NCBI GenBank assembly: GCA_001414485.1
Contig: LLEY01000304.1
Location: 1-38,978 of the forward strand
Direction of reading: 5' to 3'
DNA: 38,978 nucleotides
From: Calycina herbarum
Taxonomy: Eukaryota > Ascomycota > Leotiomycetes > Helotiales > Pezizellaceae
The translations under genes were made by a program, and so were the position numbers. Under the pieces are notes generated by a model that searched no databases, had not been told where the DNA came from, and was given only the letters and a program-made list of their open reading frames with translations. Shown here in pieces: positions 1 to 11,200 of the stretch. The stretch's first letter is position 1. Every line of letters starts with the position of its first letter.

Positions 1-174
1 AAGGGCTCGAAAAAGCGCGCCGCGGACGCTTGAGGATGTCTTTCGATGGGTTCGGTATTATATTCGATGGCGAGGGCTCTGTGTAGTGTTGTTGCGTAGT
101 TGTGCTGCCAAAGGTTGTTCCGCCGTTGTTAATTACGACCGCGCGCAGGGCGTAAAAGACGGCCGATCGCGGTC
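1..174 (-). pseudogene. Possible coding fragment running off the left edge
   Basis: The first 180 bases are GC- and CpG-rich, in sharp contrast to the AT-rich sequence that follows. One minus-strand frame is open from about 171 to the left edge and reads as a plausible Ser/Thr/Pro-rich peptide with a basic patch (KRPRR) near the edge. There is no in-frame ATG, so this would be an internal exon or a truncated remnant whose 5' part was lost into the AT-rich repeat. I do not recognise a family. It could equally be chance openness in GC-rich sequence. Confidence 0.2.
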
Positions 175-215
175 ATCGTCTTATATCTATTTACGTGAAA
201 ATATTATTCAAATAG

Positions 216-1050
216 CAATTACAAAACGCTATGCTCTAGATAAGAGCTTCTGTCAATAGCTGATGTATATCTAGATAGAGATGTTATTCTAAAATCTTGA
301 AGAAAATCAATTAAAGACAACATTTACAACAACTATATTTTTGCAGGAGCTCTAGTCTTTATCTGATATATATCCAGTTGAAAGAATTATTATAATGTAA
401 ACGGTTGAATGAAGTTAAATAGTAACACTTACAACAGCTACACCCAAAGTAACAACTTTAGTCGTTATCTAATCTATATCTAGATAAAGAGCTTATTCTA
501 AATCCTTAAGAAAATGAAGAAAAAAGAGAAAACTTATAACAGTTTTATAAAAAAAAAAGAACTTCAGCCATGTCTATTGTCTATTTAGATAAAGCCTTTT
601 TTCTAAAGAATTCAGATCAATTAAGCTGAAAGATAACACTTACTACAGAGGTATAAGAGAAAGAGCTTTTCTCATTCTCTGATGTATATATACTTAAACA
701 TATTCAGCTAGATAAGCAGGTCTTGTGAGTGAAAGAAGAATACTTACAAAATTATATAAAAAGCACGAGCTTGAGTTACTATCTAATATTTCTTTAGATA
801 ACTTTATTATTCTAAAATATTTGATTGTTTGAATTAGCAGACAACACCTGCAACGTAATTTCAAAAACAAGGACTTCAGTCAGGTTTGATAGTCATTCAC
901 ATAATGATATTATTCTATAATATTTGGCTAACCAAGTTCAAGGACAACACTTACCAACAACTTCATACTAATTAATGTTCATTGTCTCTCTTTGCCATTA
1001 GTAATTTCATTCACTTAACAAGATTGTACCAAGTGTTTCGGTCAATAATT
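216..1050. repeat. Degenerate tandem array, eight units of about 105 bp
   Basis: Eight head-to-tail units begin at 216, 321, 426, 531, 637, 741, 845 and 948, spaced 105, 105, 105, 106, 104, 104 and 103 bp. Each begins with a variant of CACTTACAAC. At similar internal offsets most then carry GAGCTTCAGTC-like, TTATCTAATATATATCTAGA-like and TTATTCTAAAAT-like blocks, and they end in (A/G)A(C/T)AA. The units are AT-rich and heavily diverged, so the array is old. The unit length equals 35 codons, but every frame contains stops. On the minus strand the boundary reads GTTGTAAGTGTT, which resembles a splice donor. No known satellite or minisatellite family is recognised. The rest of 175-1278 is AT-rich and contains nothing else that I see. 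Confidence 0.8.
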
Positions 1051-1278
1051 TTGAACGAAGTGTATTATACAAAACATGAAGAAACTGAAATTCATTCTTC
1101 AGAAATAGGAAGAGTCACTTTATTCACTTGACTTAATTATTTTAATCCTTTCACTAAACCGTTTTGGTTAAGACGCTTCAAGTGAATTTCGCGTAATGGT
1201 GAAAATGCTTTTAATTCACTGCAGAAATGATAGCGCTGGTGTTTCTGATGTTTTTTTGTTGTTGAAATTTTCAACATT

Positions 1279-2241
1279 ATGATAAGCGACCCCCCGCAAT
1301 CACCCACCGATCTTTACAGTCCCCCAGCAACAATGGCATCTGCAACCACAACTACGAGCACTAGTAGTCTCTCTACTACCATAATCTCGACTGCCACATC
1401 AATCCCAACGAGCACACCCACCGCTTTGGCGAGGATGGCCCTCCGCCACGAAACACCCCTCGACCAACGAAGCTTTTTGGGTGGCATAATCTGCTGCCTC
1501 TTCCTCCTCGCCCCCTTATTTCTATACGTCGTTCCCCGAGTTGCAGCCAGAGTAATTGGCCGGCGCTGGGCCTCTCTGCGAAGAGCCAGAGCTAATTTTC
1601 GACTAGAGCAAGTTTTCCACCGCGGTCAAATAGATGCTTGGGATGAGATTCGAGCCGCCAATATTCGAGACTTGCGCTTCGAACAAGAGAGATTACGTTT
1701 GGTAGCAGATGGGCAGAACGAGGAAAGGGTCGCGATATGGTGGAAGAATATCCAATTGAATAATGTCGCCATGCAAAACATACAAGATAGGCAGAACATC
1801 CAGGACGAAATGATGAGGCTACATGCTGCCAAATTGGAATTTACAGAGGAGAAACGGGCTTTCGAAAGACGACAAGCACGCGCACAAGTATACAACGACG
1901 CCATGATGAGACAACTGACTGCCGAATCCGCTGAGGTCGAACGCACAAGAGCAGAAGCTTTGGTAGTAGCGAATCAGTGCAGAGAGAGAATGAGAGTCGA
2001 GTTATTAGCTTATATCCACACAGTGGTAGCCGGAGAAAGAGATCTTAGAGATTTTCGCGAAAGGGTCCAATCGGAAAATAGAGAAATTATTCGAGTAGCC
2101 AGAGAGGAACAGGGCCAGGTTATGCTTAGAACTGCGCAATTGGTACGCACTCAAAGAGCAGTACGCCGAGAATTTACGGAGATTGATGGGGATTATCATC
2201 TATACGCGACCTGGCTGGCAAGGACTACTCTTTTAGAGTAG
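1279..2241 (+). CDS. Orphan protein with one membrane segment and a long coiled coil
   Basis: A single uninterrupted 320-residue frame starts at an ATG. Residues 1-60 are Ser/Thr/Pro-rich with no clear signal peptide. Residues about 67-90 (GGIICCLFLLAPLFLYVV) form one hydrophobic membrane-spanning segment, followed by a basic stretch (RVAARVIGRRWASLRRAR). From about residue 100 to 305 the protein is charged and helical, rich in Glu, Arg, Gln and Ala with heptad-like spacing, so a long coiled coil is likely. The Ser/Thr tail would then lie on the lumenal or outer side and the coiled coil in the cytosol. I do not recognise a family. An ATG 18 codons downstream is an alternative start. The gene sits alone between the tandem array and a frameshifted gene. 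Confidence 0.7.
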   Translation: MISDPPQSPTDLYSPPATMASATTTTSTSSLSTTIISTATSIPTSTPTALARMALRHETPLDQRSFLGGIICCLFLLAPLFLYVVPRVAARVIGRRWASLRRARANFRLEQVFHRGQIDAWDEIRAANIRDLRFEQERLRLVADGQNEERVAIWWKNIQLNNVAMQNIQDRQNIQDEMMRLHAAKLEFTEEKRAFERRQARAQVYNDAMMRQLTAESAEVERTRAEALVVANQCRERMRVELLAYIHTVVAGERDLRDFRERVQSENREIIRVAREEQGQVMLRTAQLVRTQRAVRREFTEIDGDYHLYATWLARTTLLE

Positions 2242-2280
2242 ATTCTATGATAAAGAACTACTATAAAGTTGGTTGTGAAC

Positions 2281-2305
2281 CCAGACTTCTCTTTGGAGAA
2301 TCTGG
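2281..2305 (+). other. Hairpin in the 3' region of the orphan coiled-coil gene
   Basis: CCAGA and TTCTC, separated by one bulged C, pair with GAGAA and TCTGG around a TTTG loop. This gives a ten-pair stem starting 40 bases after the stop codon at 2241. An 11-base motif TATAAAGTTGG flanks it on both sides (2262-2272 and 2314-2324). It could be an mRNA 3'-end element, but no function is established. The remaining sequence to 2794 shows no gene. Confidence 0.4.
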
Positions 2306-2794
2306 TTTTCACTTATAAAGTTGGAGCCTTTCTAGTTTAGAAGGGGGTACCACTGCTCCGCCATTAGATAAAATGTAGATATTAAACCAGAAGCAGAAAG
2401 GATTCATTGAACTCATTGTGGGTTCTTCATCTTGATTGCTTTTTTCGTCAATTCTTATCTCTGATAACAGGGTTTTTCTTTTGTGAAAGAAAGCCGACCA
2501 GTATTTTCAGTATCGGGCAACTGGCGTGGCTCACTGTGATAACATGGAAGCAAGAGATTCAGTTGTGATCTTTACTTGTGAATGGATGTTACTGATGTTG
2601 GTCGTTGAGAAATGACACCCCAAGAAATGAGGTTACCCATTAAATCCGAAATAAATTATGTCCGATTTTAGTTGTCAGGCTCAACGTGGGCTCAACAACT
2701 TCCTCCCAGTACGGAGTCCTAGAATCCTCCACAATCAACCCTCAGTGTTTTAATACTCATCACAGCTACTACATTCTGCGACGCAAATTACAGG

Positions 2795-3341
2795 ATGACG
2801 TCGCATAGCAATTCAGAACAGGAGGAGCCTACAACCAGCGAATCCGATGTGGAAGAGGATGCGCACAGCGATGTGGACGAGGAGGAGATGAAGAAGTGGC
2901 TTTCAACGACGTACGAGCGCGGCTCAAAAAAACCCATGAAGGAGCCTCTCACAGCACCTTGGGGTCTGCCAATCAGCGATGCAAACGTGGAAAAGCTCAA
3001 AGTAGGGGTCAAATCTCGAAGCATGGACGACAAATGGGACATGCTACTCGAGGATCCGGACGAAAACGGCAACATATCTGTCCACATCCTGGTTACAGGA
3101 GGAGTGCTACATACTTCACATTGTTCCAAAACCAAGCAACGATAATGGCGGGAATGCCAAAATCCAAAGCATCACCTGGGAAGGGAACAAGGCGGGTTTG
3201 CAATGCGATGCAGAGCAGGCCAAGAAGGAAGCTGTGATGCTGTCCAAAAGCCACCTCCACTGCGAGTTTGAGACGCTACCGCACTACCCGTCCTCTATGT
3301 TTTGGGACTCTAATGCTTATAAAAAACTCGACGCGGAATAG
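2795..3341 (+). pseudogene. Conserved-looking gene split by a frameshift
   Basis: An ATG frame begins at 2795 with an acidic Ser/Glu/Asp-rich N-terminus (to about residue 35), then a WGLPISDANVEKLKVGVKSR-like segment and DDKWDMLLEDPDENG. It reads well to about 3089 and then runs into a short unrelated tail and a stop at 3145. A second frame, offset by one base, takes over at the TGG at 3090 and continues with natural-looking sequence (ITWEGNKAGLQCDAEQAKKE, LPHYPSSMFWD) to a TAG at 3339-3341. No intron of usable length lies at the junction, so one extra base or two missing bases near 3086-3092 is the simplest explanation. Intact length would be about 180 residues. The family is not recognised, though the character is that of a small conserved fungal protein. 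A sequencing error is possible. Confidence 0.55.
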
Positions 3342-3431
3342 GTTACTCTGACGGTTTTGTCACCACAGAAGCAAACATGGAACCTGCTCAACAAATGAAT
3401 ATACCACTTCGTACTTCAGTGCAACTAATAT

Positions 3432-3766
3432 ATGGATTCATTTATAATTGCCACTTGCCTCCACGGTAGGATTCGGCTTCTGCTAGTGCTGAATTCCTGT
3501 CCCACGACCTCAAGCGGCAGGGGCAATTGCTACTGCAAGCCCATGCCCTCAAACGATCAATTCTTAAGTCAACAATGGTAATGTTTCCCTTCTGAGATGA
3601 GGAGCTTTATGCTAATCACATATCTAGGGAGATTCTCTGCTGCGACTTCCGTGCCCACGATGATACCCCTTTAGCAATTGAGCAATCGAAACCTACCTGG
3701 TCCTACACACAGTATCGCTGGAAACGACGAGCGAAATTGAAGCAACGGCGAAGAATTCGAAGATAG
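3432..3766 (+). CDS. Doubtful small spliced gene, 94 residues
   Basis: An ATG at 3432 opens a frame to 3577, followed by a well-formed 50-nt intron (3578-3627: GTAATG donor, GCTAATC branch-like site, TCTAG acceptor) and a second exon ending at TAG 3764-3766. The two exons join in phase (285 nt). The product is Cys-rich in the middle (NCYCKP, ILCCDF) and strongly basic at the end (RWKRRAKLKQRRRIRR). I recognise no domain. A second frame of exon 1 is also open and protein-like, so this may be a decayed exon pair from an older gene instead. Confidence 0.3.
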
Positions 3767-5229
3767 GGCAGACGAAGGATCGCGCACCATAAAACGTATT
3801 TACCGGAGTTGGCATGCTGTCTGCTGCAATCGAAAAACAAGGGATCAATCGCCAGGCAAGTGCACACGCTACTTAAAATCTTTGGACTAGAGATACGCAG
3901 AGATATTCTTTGTTAGGATTTCGAGGAATGCGCGTATGTCATATTGATGGACGATTTGAATGGTGGGTAAGTGATTCGTTGGTTCTGGGGACACGACGAA
4001 ATATACACCTCTCAGCTGAGCTTCTCCCCGTAACTCGACGCGAAGACCACGTATTCTGCAGGCAAGACCTCATTCCTGAGTATATGGGCAAATTCTAGGA
4101 TTCCACATCTTTTGGAAGCTACGGAGGTGTTGATACTAGTATTCAACGAAGTTTCGTTCACTAAATCAGAAGTTCGAAAGCAGATAGAAATATCCGAGTT
4201 TCTAGAGGTTCGAATCAAATTGCAAATATATTCTTGACGAGTGTCATATATTGTATCTGAAGACTCCATGCAAGTGCAGAGACCGAACCCGAGATGAACT
4301 TGCTGATAAAAGGACTTCTTCTGGTTTTGCATGTTGTTATGGCTTGCAAAGAGTAAACATATTCGAATCCTTTGACGCAGGTGTCATTATTTTTGAGGTG
4401 GCTCTCAAATAAAGACTTCGCTGACCAAGCGCAAGTGGTCGTTGACTTCTTCGGCTTGTAATCATCTCATTACGACCCCACAGATCATATTTTCGAATTT
4501 TGCCTGCTTTTCGCTCATTTCCTCTTGATTTCTACATCCCCGTCATCATCGGGTGTAATTGAAGCACCTGAAAACATCGTCTGGTATTGCGTTTGAGATT
4601 ATGTTGTTGCATCATGTTTCGTCGCTCTCGTGGCTGTGTTTGGATTTGGAACAGTGAATTATGGCGGTCTAGATGAGATACTATGTCAGCATCCAATTGG
4701 GCATCGTTTAATGCAGAGAATGGAGGAAGAGAAGGGACCTACAAGTCGAAATCTTTTGGTGCTGGATCATTTGAATTCGTTGTTCTACAGCCACTGGGCT
4801 GAGATGGTCTGATGCAGTTATGCTTGGTACCCCAGCTACTACACTACACGGGTTTGATTGTAACATCTTCATTTTCGTCACCGCCAGTGCCCGTCCGCGC
4901 AGCCACACTTGCCAATTTCACGAGGCACAAAAGATGTTTTGTTTGCCTGTTCAAGGCGTCGTTGTACCTATGAACACGCCGTTGTTTGACTAAATTTCGT
5001 AATATTATACGACCGCGAACTGCAGCACCCTTTACCGAGATTATCAGGAGAGGGTTCTAGTGAGCAACAACAAAATCTGCTACAGGTCGATAAAGAATTG
5101 GGCCATGTGGCAGTGGCATGCCCAGCATCCCAGCCAAGATTACATATACCCAACAATCAATACTCTCGCAAGCCACTTTATCACTTCAACTTGTCCAACA
5201 GGGGCTCATCCGAACACGCCCTTTTGAAG
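3767..5229. other. Gene-free relic zone
   Basis: About 1.5 kb between the doubtful small gene and the 3' end of the large regulator gene. Only short frames under about 110 codons occur, on both strands, and none has convincing start context, domain content or a splice partner. Short protein-like stretches near 3910-4098 and 4630-4812 lack ATG starts. The region looks like decayed coding sequence plus the 3' flank of the minus-strand gene. Confidence 0.5.
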
Positions 5230-8200
5230 CTATAGCCACCTGTGGTCATCGCAGGGATTTTGGACTGAGCATCGATTGTCGATCGTACATGCGAACCGTT
5301 GAATCTTTCCCCCTTGCCTTTCTAAGTTCGTGTGTTGATCATCACGACCGTCAATCTGCTGTTGCCCCCTAGTTGGAGCTCCATATTCGGAATTCGACCT
5401 TTCACTACCATCCCTTATGCTCCTCTGTCTTTTGATCTCAATCTCCCCGCCATCAGTGCAGTCTATTGGTACACCACCAACTACTACTCGGGCTGTGCCG
5501 GTTACTTTGATCGTGACGTTTTCATCATCGCTACCTTTAGTTCCACTGATTGAAGTTCGAGAAGTTCGAGTCGTCGCAGACTTGGTATAATCGCTTTCAT
5601 CCCGGCTACCGCTACTTCTGGTTGTTCGGCTACTTCCAGCTTGCCTTCGCTGCTGGCGCTTTAGAACTTCAGCAGTCAACGTTATATTAGGGCCGCCAAC
5701 GTCCTCTTGGTATTGTGCGGCTGCGCGGATTCTTTCCTCGTACGCGGAGTTCTTAGTAGAACTAAGCTCTTCAGACGGGTTCCCATAGTAACTTTTTCTC
5801 CGGCTGCCAACATTTCTCCGGCGACTGCTGGCAACTTCAATGGTTGAAGGACGATTCTCCTCAGAGCTTCTTTCTCGATCATCTGGAAGGTTGTACGTTA
5901 CAGTATTCCGATGGATGCTGGGAGGGCGTCTACTGACAATAGGAGGGCCAGTTGAGATTTGGTTTTCGCTTCCCCCGGTGTTGCCGACTTCATAGTCATC
6001 CGGGGCGTTTTCATCCGTATTTTCCGTCACAGGTCGACGAAGAATTGGACGAGGTGGCGGTGGCATGTATTGATATCCTTCTCGCTCGTGTGCAGATGAT
6101 TTGCGAAGTCTACTTGGTCGAGATGTTGTTCCCTTTCCCTTCTCAACCACTGTCCTCTCCGAAGCTGAAGCATACGCATAGTCATAATACACGGCATCGT
6201 ACGGGCTCCATTGTGGATCTCGAGTTCCAACACCCGATGATGGTCGACGTGGTGGTGCTTCGAACCTAGAAGAAAAAGGTCTCGTCGATATGGGCTGAGT
6301 ACCAGTCCCAAAATAATCCAGCCCACTTGGGGTAGGAGGCATAAAAGGATTCTCTTGAGAGAAATAGCTGCCAATTGGCGCAGGTGAGTATGGGGCAGGT
6401 TGGGAGTTTGACCCAGCTGATGTGGCTAAAGGTGGACCCACTCCGCCGACAGTGTTAGGAGCATGGAAACTCAGCGGTCTTGGGTTCGAAATTACCCGCG
6501 GTCTTATGCTAGGTTGTGGCATATACATTCCAGCATTACTCATTGTAGCACTTGGAGTTGAGGTTGGCAGATCATCCCTAATAAGCACATTAGCGATGCT
6601 GAAATCAATGATGGAAAAGTACAAACAGCGGTGCTTGTAACCAGAAGAAAGACAACGAATAGACATACGCAGGGAGCGCGTACAAGAAAATAAAGGACTT
6701 ACGTTGACCTCCCTATTTTCTTGGTAGATTTTCGCCTCGTCGCTTGTCTAACGTCTCTTTCTTTAATTTCTTCTCCTCGTGGAGGATTGCCAGCTGTCAT
6801 AGAAGTTCCTAATTCAGGCTTTGAATCATTTAAAGTCATTTTGGTGGGAGACGATGCATTCCGCGAATGATCGGGGGAGTCCTGTATCACAACTTTCGTT
6901 TGTGTCGACGATCCATGGCCTGGAGCGACTGATGGACCAGTATGAGAATTGGCAAATCTCCAAGTAAGATCTGGGTCGTTTTTGTCATTTGATTTCACGT
7001 CGGAGAGATATTTTGGTGGAGGGAGTGGTGGAGGTACAGGGTCTCTCAAATTAGGTATTGACCCTGGCACGCCAGATTCGTAGGAGCTTGATCTGCTTGA
7101 AGTTTGATAGGAGGCCGACTCATGCACATATTTCTCCGGAGGACTTGCTTCTTTGTGAGTTGTATTCATATTCACAATTTCGGCCGCGGCATGATCTATT
7201 TGATTGCCATTATGGCCCTCAAACCTATGCGATCCCTCCGAGGTGACTTTGTCCTGACTTTTAGCTTGAGTAGTAGAATCACCGCCAAGTTCATTATTAG
7301 AATCTTTCTCAACAATTCCTGGGCTTTTTTCTTTTTCTTCCGGTCTAGGGCGGGTTGAAACATTTGCACGCTCAAAGCCTTGTCATCCTGTCAGCAAAAT
7401 CTGAAATGCTAGCAGGTGGAGTTGGACTTACCATGGTCAAGATGTTTGTGGTGGGTGATTATCTCCGCGTGAATAGGAGGGGCACGAATTGAATGGCCCT
7501 GTGCCTCGGAGGAAGCTCCCTTTTGATCATTATCAAGATATTCGCTGGCTCGTTCTTTCCCTTTTGCTTCGTTTTCTTTCAGTGGGTCGTCGGGATATGT
7601 GACAAACTCGGAGATGTTACCTCCCAACTCGACTTCGGGAGTCGTCTCGTTTGTTCTCTCAAGATCACGATCCTGGAGCTCCTTCTCACGAACAAGCTCC
7701 TCGTACTCTATTCGAGCAATATTTCGAGCTTGGTCTGACCGGGGACCGTTGTTGCGGAGAGTCTCGAGTTGAAGTTGCATTTGGGACTCCAAGCGTGCTC
7801 TCTCCCGGGTCCTCTCCATTTCATAATCAGAGTGAGATGATCGTCGTCGGAAATAAGAATTTGGTCTTGAACTGGAACGCGTACTTCGGCGGACTTGATA
7901 TTGCTGTTGTTCATCCTCAACATTGTACATCCTGTCGTTAACATTGATAGGAGCTGGTTCTGCATCACTTGAGTTCATACCAGGGTGTACGAATGGTGGT
8001 GTTCTTGAACGCCCTCGATCCGAGCCTTGCCCGAACATTAACTCGTCGTTCTCATGCGTCGTTGGACTGTATTGTCGAGGAAGTGCTCCAGGTGATATTT
8101 GTTCATGGGCGGTCTCTGGATCTTGTCCTGCTCGTTTCTCAAGCTCCTGAAGACGGAGCTTCAATTTATTCCCTACTCGTATGTGAGCTAAACGTTTTCT

Positions 8201-11200
8201 TGAGTAAACGGCTGTCTTCACTACTTACGGTAATTACGCTGGGTAATGCGATTTTGGATTCGCCTGCGTTCGGCTAGGTCAGAAATCTTGGTCCAGTCCT
8301 CTTCTGGGTTTGCGGAGCTGAAATCTTCCTGGTTTCCCGTACTAGCATCAAGGAGTGTTGTATTTTCAGTTTCCTCTGATGTGTAATTTATGTCGGGGTT
8401 CTTAATCTCCGCTGGGGGAATGGAGGGGAGGTTCGCAGTGCTAAAGCGCATTAGTTTTTCTTCTTGTAGCAGTGAAGGACGCCAAGCGCTCTTTTGAAGG
8501 CAAAAGAAGAACATGAAATCTATTATTGAATTACAGAAATTGAACTGTAGTGAACTGTAGCTTTCAAATCCACAATATCACACAAAGAATATAGCAACAC
8601 AAATCTTTTTATCTTACCTCGTGGTTGGCTCTTGGCTGGAATCCCAACCCGAACCCAGAGCGAAGGGAATTGGAGTGTCAAAAGGCTCAAAATCTGACGA
8701 CGAAGGTGGTTGATTGTCCATGGTTGATGATATGGCCTCGGTCTCGTCGACACTGTTCCTCTGATTTGCAGGAGTAATATGGACGCGACGGAGATGCTCG
8801 TTCAAATCCTCGTGCGAGAAGCCTTTGCCGTTGTGTTTTTCGCAATCAGGGTGCGGACAGTTCAAGTTGAATTGTCTTAGGGGACGGCCATAATCGCTGG
8901 TTTCCCCACCAGGATTGGATTGCATCGGGATCTGGGGAAAATTGCTTTCTTGTGAAGCATGTAATAGAGCGGGAGAGACCGGTGATTCTCTCTCAGTGTC
9001 TTGGCCTTTGGGGGAAAATACTTCGGCATTTTCCTCATGAGCTTCGTTTGGCTGATTTTCGTTGGTAGCAAAACTGAGATCCTTTTTTAGGTTAGGTTCA
9101 TCGCCAGAATCATTGTGTTCAGCTAGTTTCTGATCCAACCGGGTTAGGGCGTTCTGGGCTTCCTTGACTAGAACTCGTCTCCTCTCCCTGGCCTCGCTGT
9201 CCCCATCAGTCTCCACGGCATCTAATTTTAGCAGAACCTCATGCATTATAGTCTCAGAAAGCTTCTTGTGTTCAAAATTTCTCTTTTTTGGGTTCTCTGG
9301 CGGGGAACTTCTGTACTCTACGCAGAGAGGAACTATTTTGGAGTGGAAATGGGAGGATATAGATTGAAGCTTGCCCAATGGCGTTTGGGGGTTTGATGGA
9401 GGCGCAGGTGAACTCTCGGCTTCCACCCGCTCTGCGTCGTTGAAGGGCCCACTAATTTCTGGCGACACGTCCCATTGTGTTTCTGCATTATAAGTCGACT
9501 CAAGGATCTGTTCCGGAACCTCCTCGGCCTCTTCGTCTGAACTATCAACATCTGCCTCCTTTTCTTTGTCATAACGAGTGGGGATATCATTTCCCTCTCC
9601 AGCACTCTCGTCCTCTAGCTGCTCTGTGTCGTTGGAAGGGAGGGCAAAAAGGGCAAGTTGCTCCATGTGTCTTCCCAAATGTCGTCTGAAGACTTTGAGG
9701 TTACCATAAGCCTCCCCATCGGATTCAGCATCTGGTTTCCGTGCTGACACCAGCTGCTCGTGGGTTCGATGTACACTTGCTTCCCATTCATCGCAAAGAG
9801 GGCAAGCCGTTGAAGGAATTTTGTCGACGGGTTCTTCGCTTTGTAATATGAGAGCTTTGAGGGAAGAGCTGGCCAAAATATTTCCGTGTAATGCTTTTGT
9901 ATGCGTCGAGAATGATGATGCACTGACAAATGCAGGGTGTTGACAGAATTGACACAACCATTCTCTTCTGTGATTTTGTATTTCATGCGCAAACCACGCG
10001 TTCCTACTTGGAAACATCATCTCGCACTCCTCGAATGTACAAACATAAGGTTTGAGATCTACACAGAATAGTTAGCCATCAATGTAGCTCGGAGAACCTG
10101 AGAAGATAGGGAGTAGGTATTTCTTATGATTAAATAAGCCAAGGAAAATAAAAGAAAGAACACATTGTGTACCTCGAAAAACATGTTTCCTGCAATCTGG
10201 TTAGCCAGTTTTGATAAATTGGTATGGGTGACACACTTCCAAGCAGCTTTATTCTTCACAAATTGCTCTGTGAAGCAATATGGACATTGAAATGGCTCCC
10301 CGTATTCGAATACAACATCCGGAAAAGCAAATTTGGGGGGTGGTGGGACCGTAAGTTTGCGAGGACTACCATCGGGTGTAAAGTTTGCGAGGACTACCAT
10401 CGGGTGTAAAGTTTGTCGCCTCATAGGATGTTTGCGAAGCCCAAGAGTTTCCACCATCTGATGCAGGTGCTCGAATGTTTTGGATAGCGTTCTCTCCGAT
10501 GAATGTGGTCGCTTTCGTGGACGCCATAATGGTCTTCTCGGGCTTCTCTCGCTTTGTCTCGTCCACGTCGTCAAGTCCGGTCATTTTGTCGTTATGATCA
10601 ACCCGGTATTTCAAGAATTGTCGTCTTTTTGTTATCGCTTTTCCAAGACGTTCCAGTAACCATGGGGTGCTATGTTTAGCTTGGCCATATTTCTCCCTCA
10701 CGTGGCCTACATCTGGATAAGGATTCCAAGTGTTGTATCTGGAGGCTGCTTTGAGGTAGTCATCCCTAGTTGCTGAGCCCCGTATTATTATCGAGAGTTT
10801 CATTAGACTTGCATTCGACGCAACAATGCCTTTGATCTGTTCATCGAGATTGGAGATCACGCTCTTGTCACGTGATATACCCTCCAGATCATGGTTTGTT
10901 GAACCGTCGTCTTCGTCGTCATCATCAGAGTAAACACTAGAATCGCTAGCATCATCCAGATTCCAGATTTGATTAGCCTTCTTTCCCGAGACAATCAAAT
11001 TTGCTTTACTGCGTTAGCTTTGTGATTTCCGCAACTTATGAACTGACTCACATTCAGCTAGGTATTCTTTTAGATCCTTGAGAACCTGCAAGATAGTATT
11101 TCTGATTCCCGGAGCCTCTGATAGTCGAAAGTCGAGCGATGTCCGAAGTTTTCCGTTTCGAAAGGCTGCGATATTGGTACCCCAAGCTCTGAATCTAGCT

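Noticed and set aside
4203..4216. GGTTCGAATC, a tRNA B-box-like sequence
   Set aside because: Flanking bases do not form a T stem, and no A box or acceptor stem is found at the right distance.
4012..4332. Minus-strand 106-codon frame in the relic zone
   Set aside because: No domain, overlapping plus-strand frames of similar quality, and no neighbours that would suggest a gene.
5682..9992. Several 60-125-codon frames on either strand inside the giant regulator
   Set aside because: They are alternative frames of exons whose main frame has recognisable domains and consistent splice sites.
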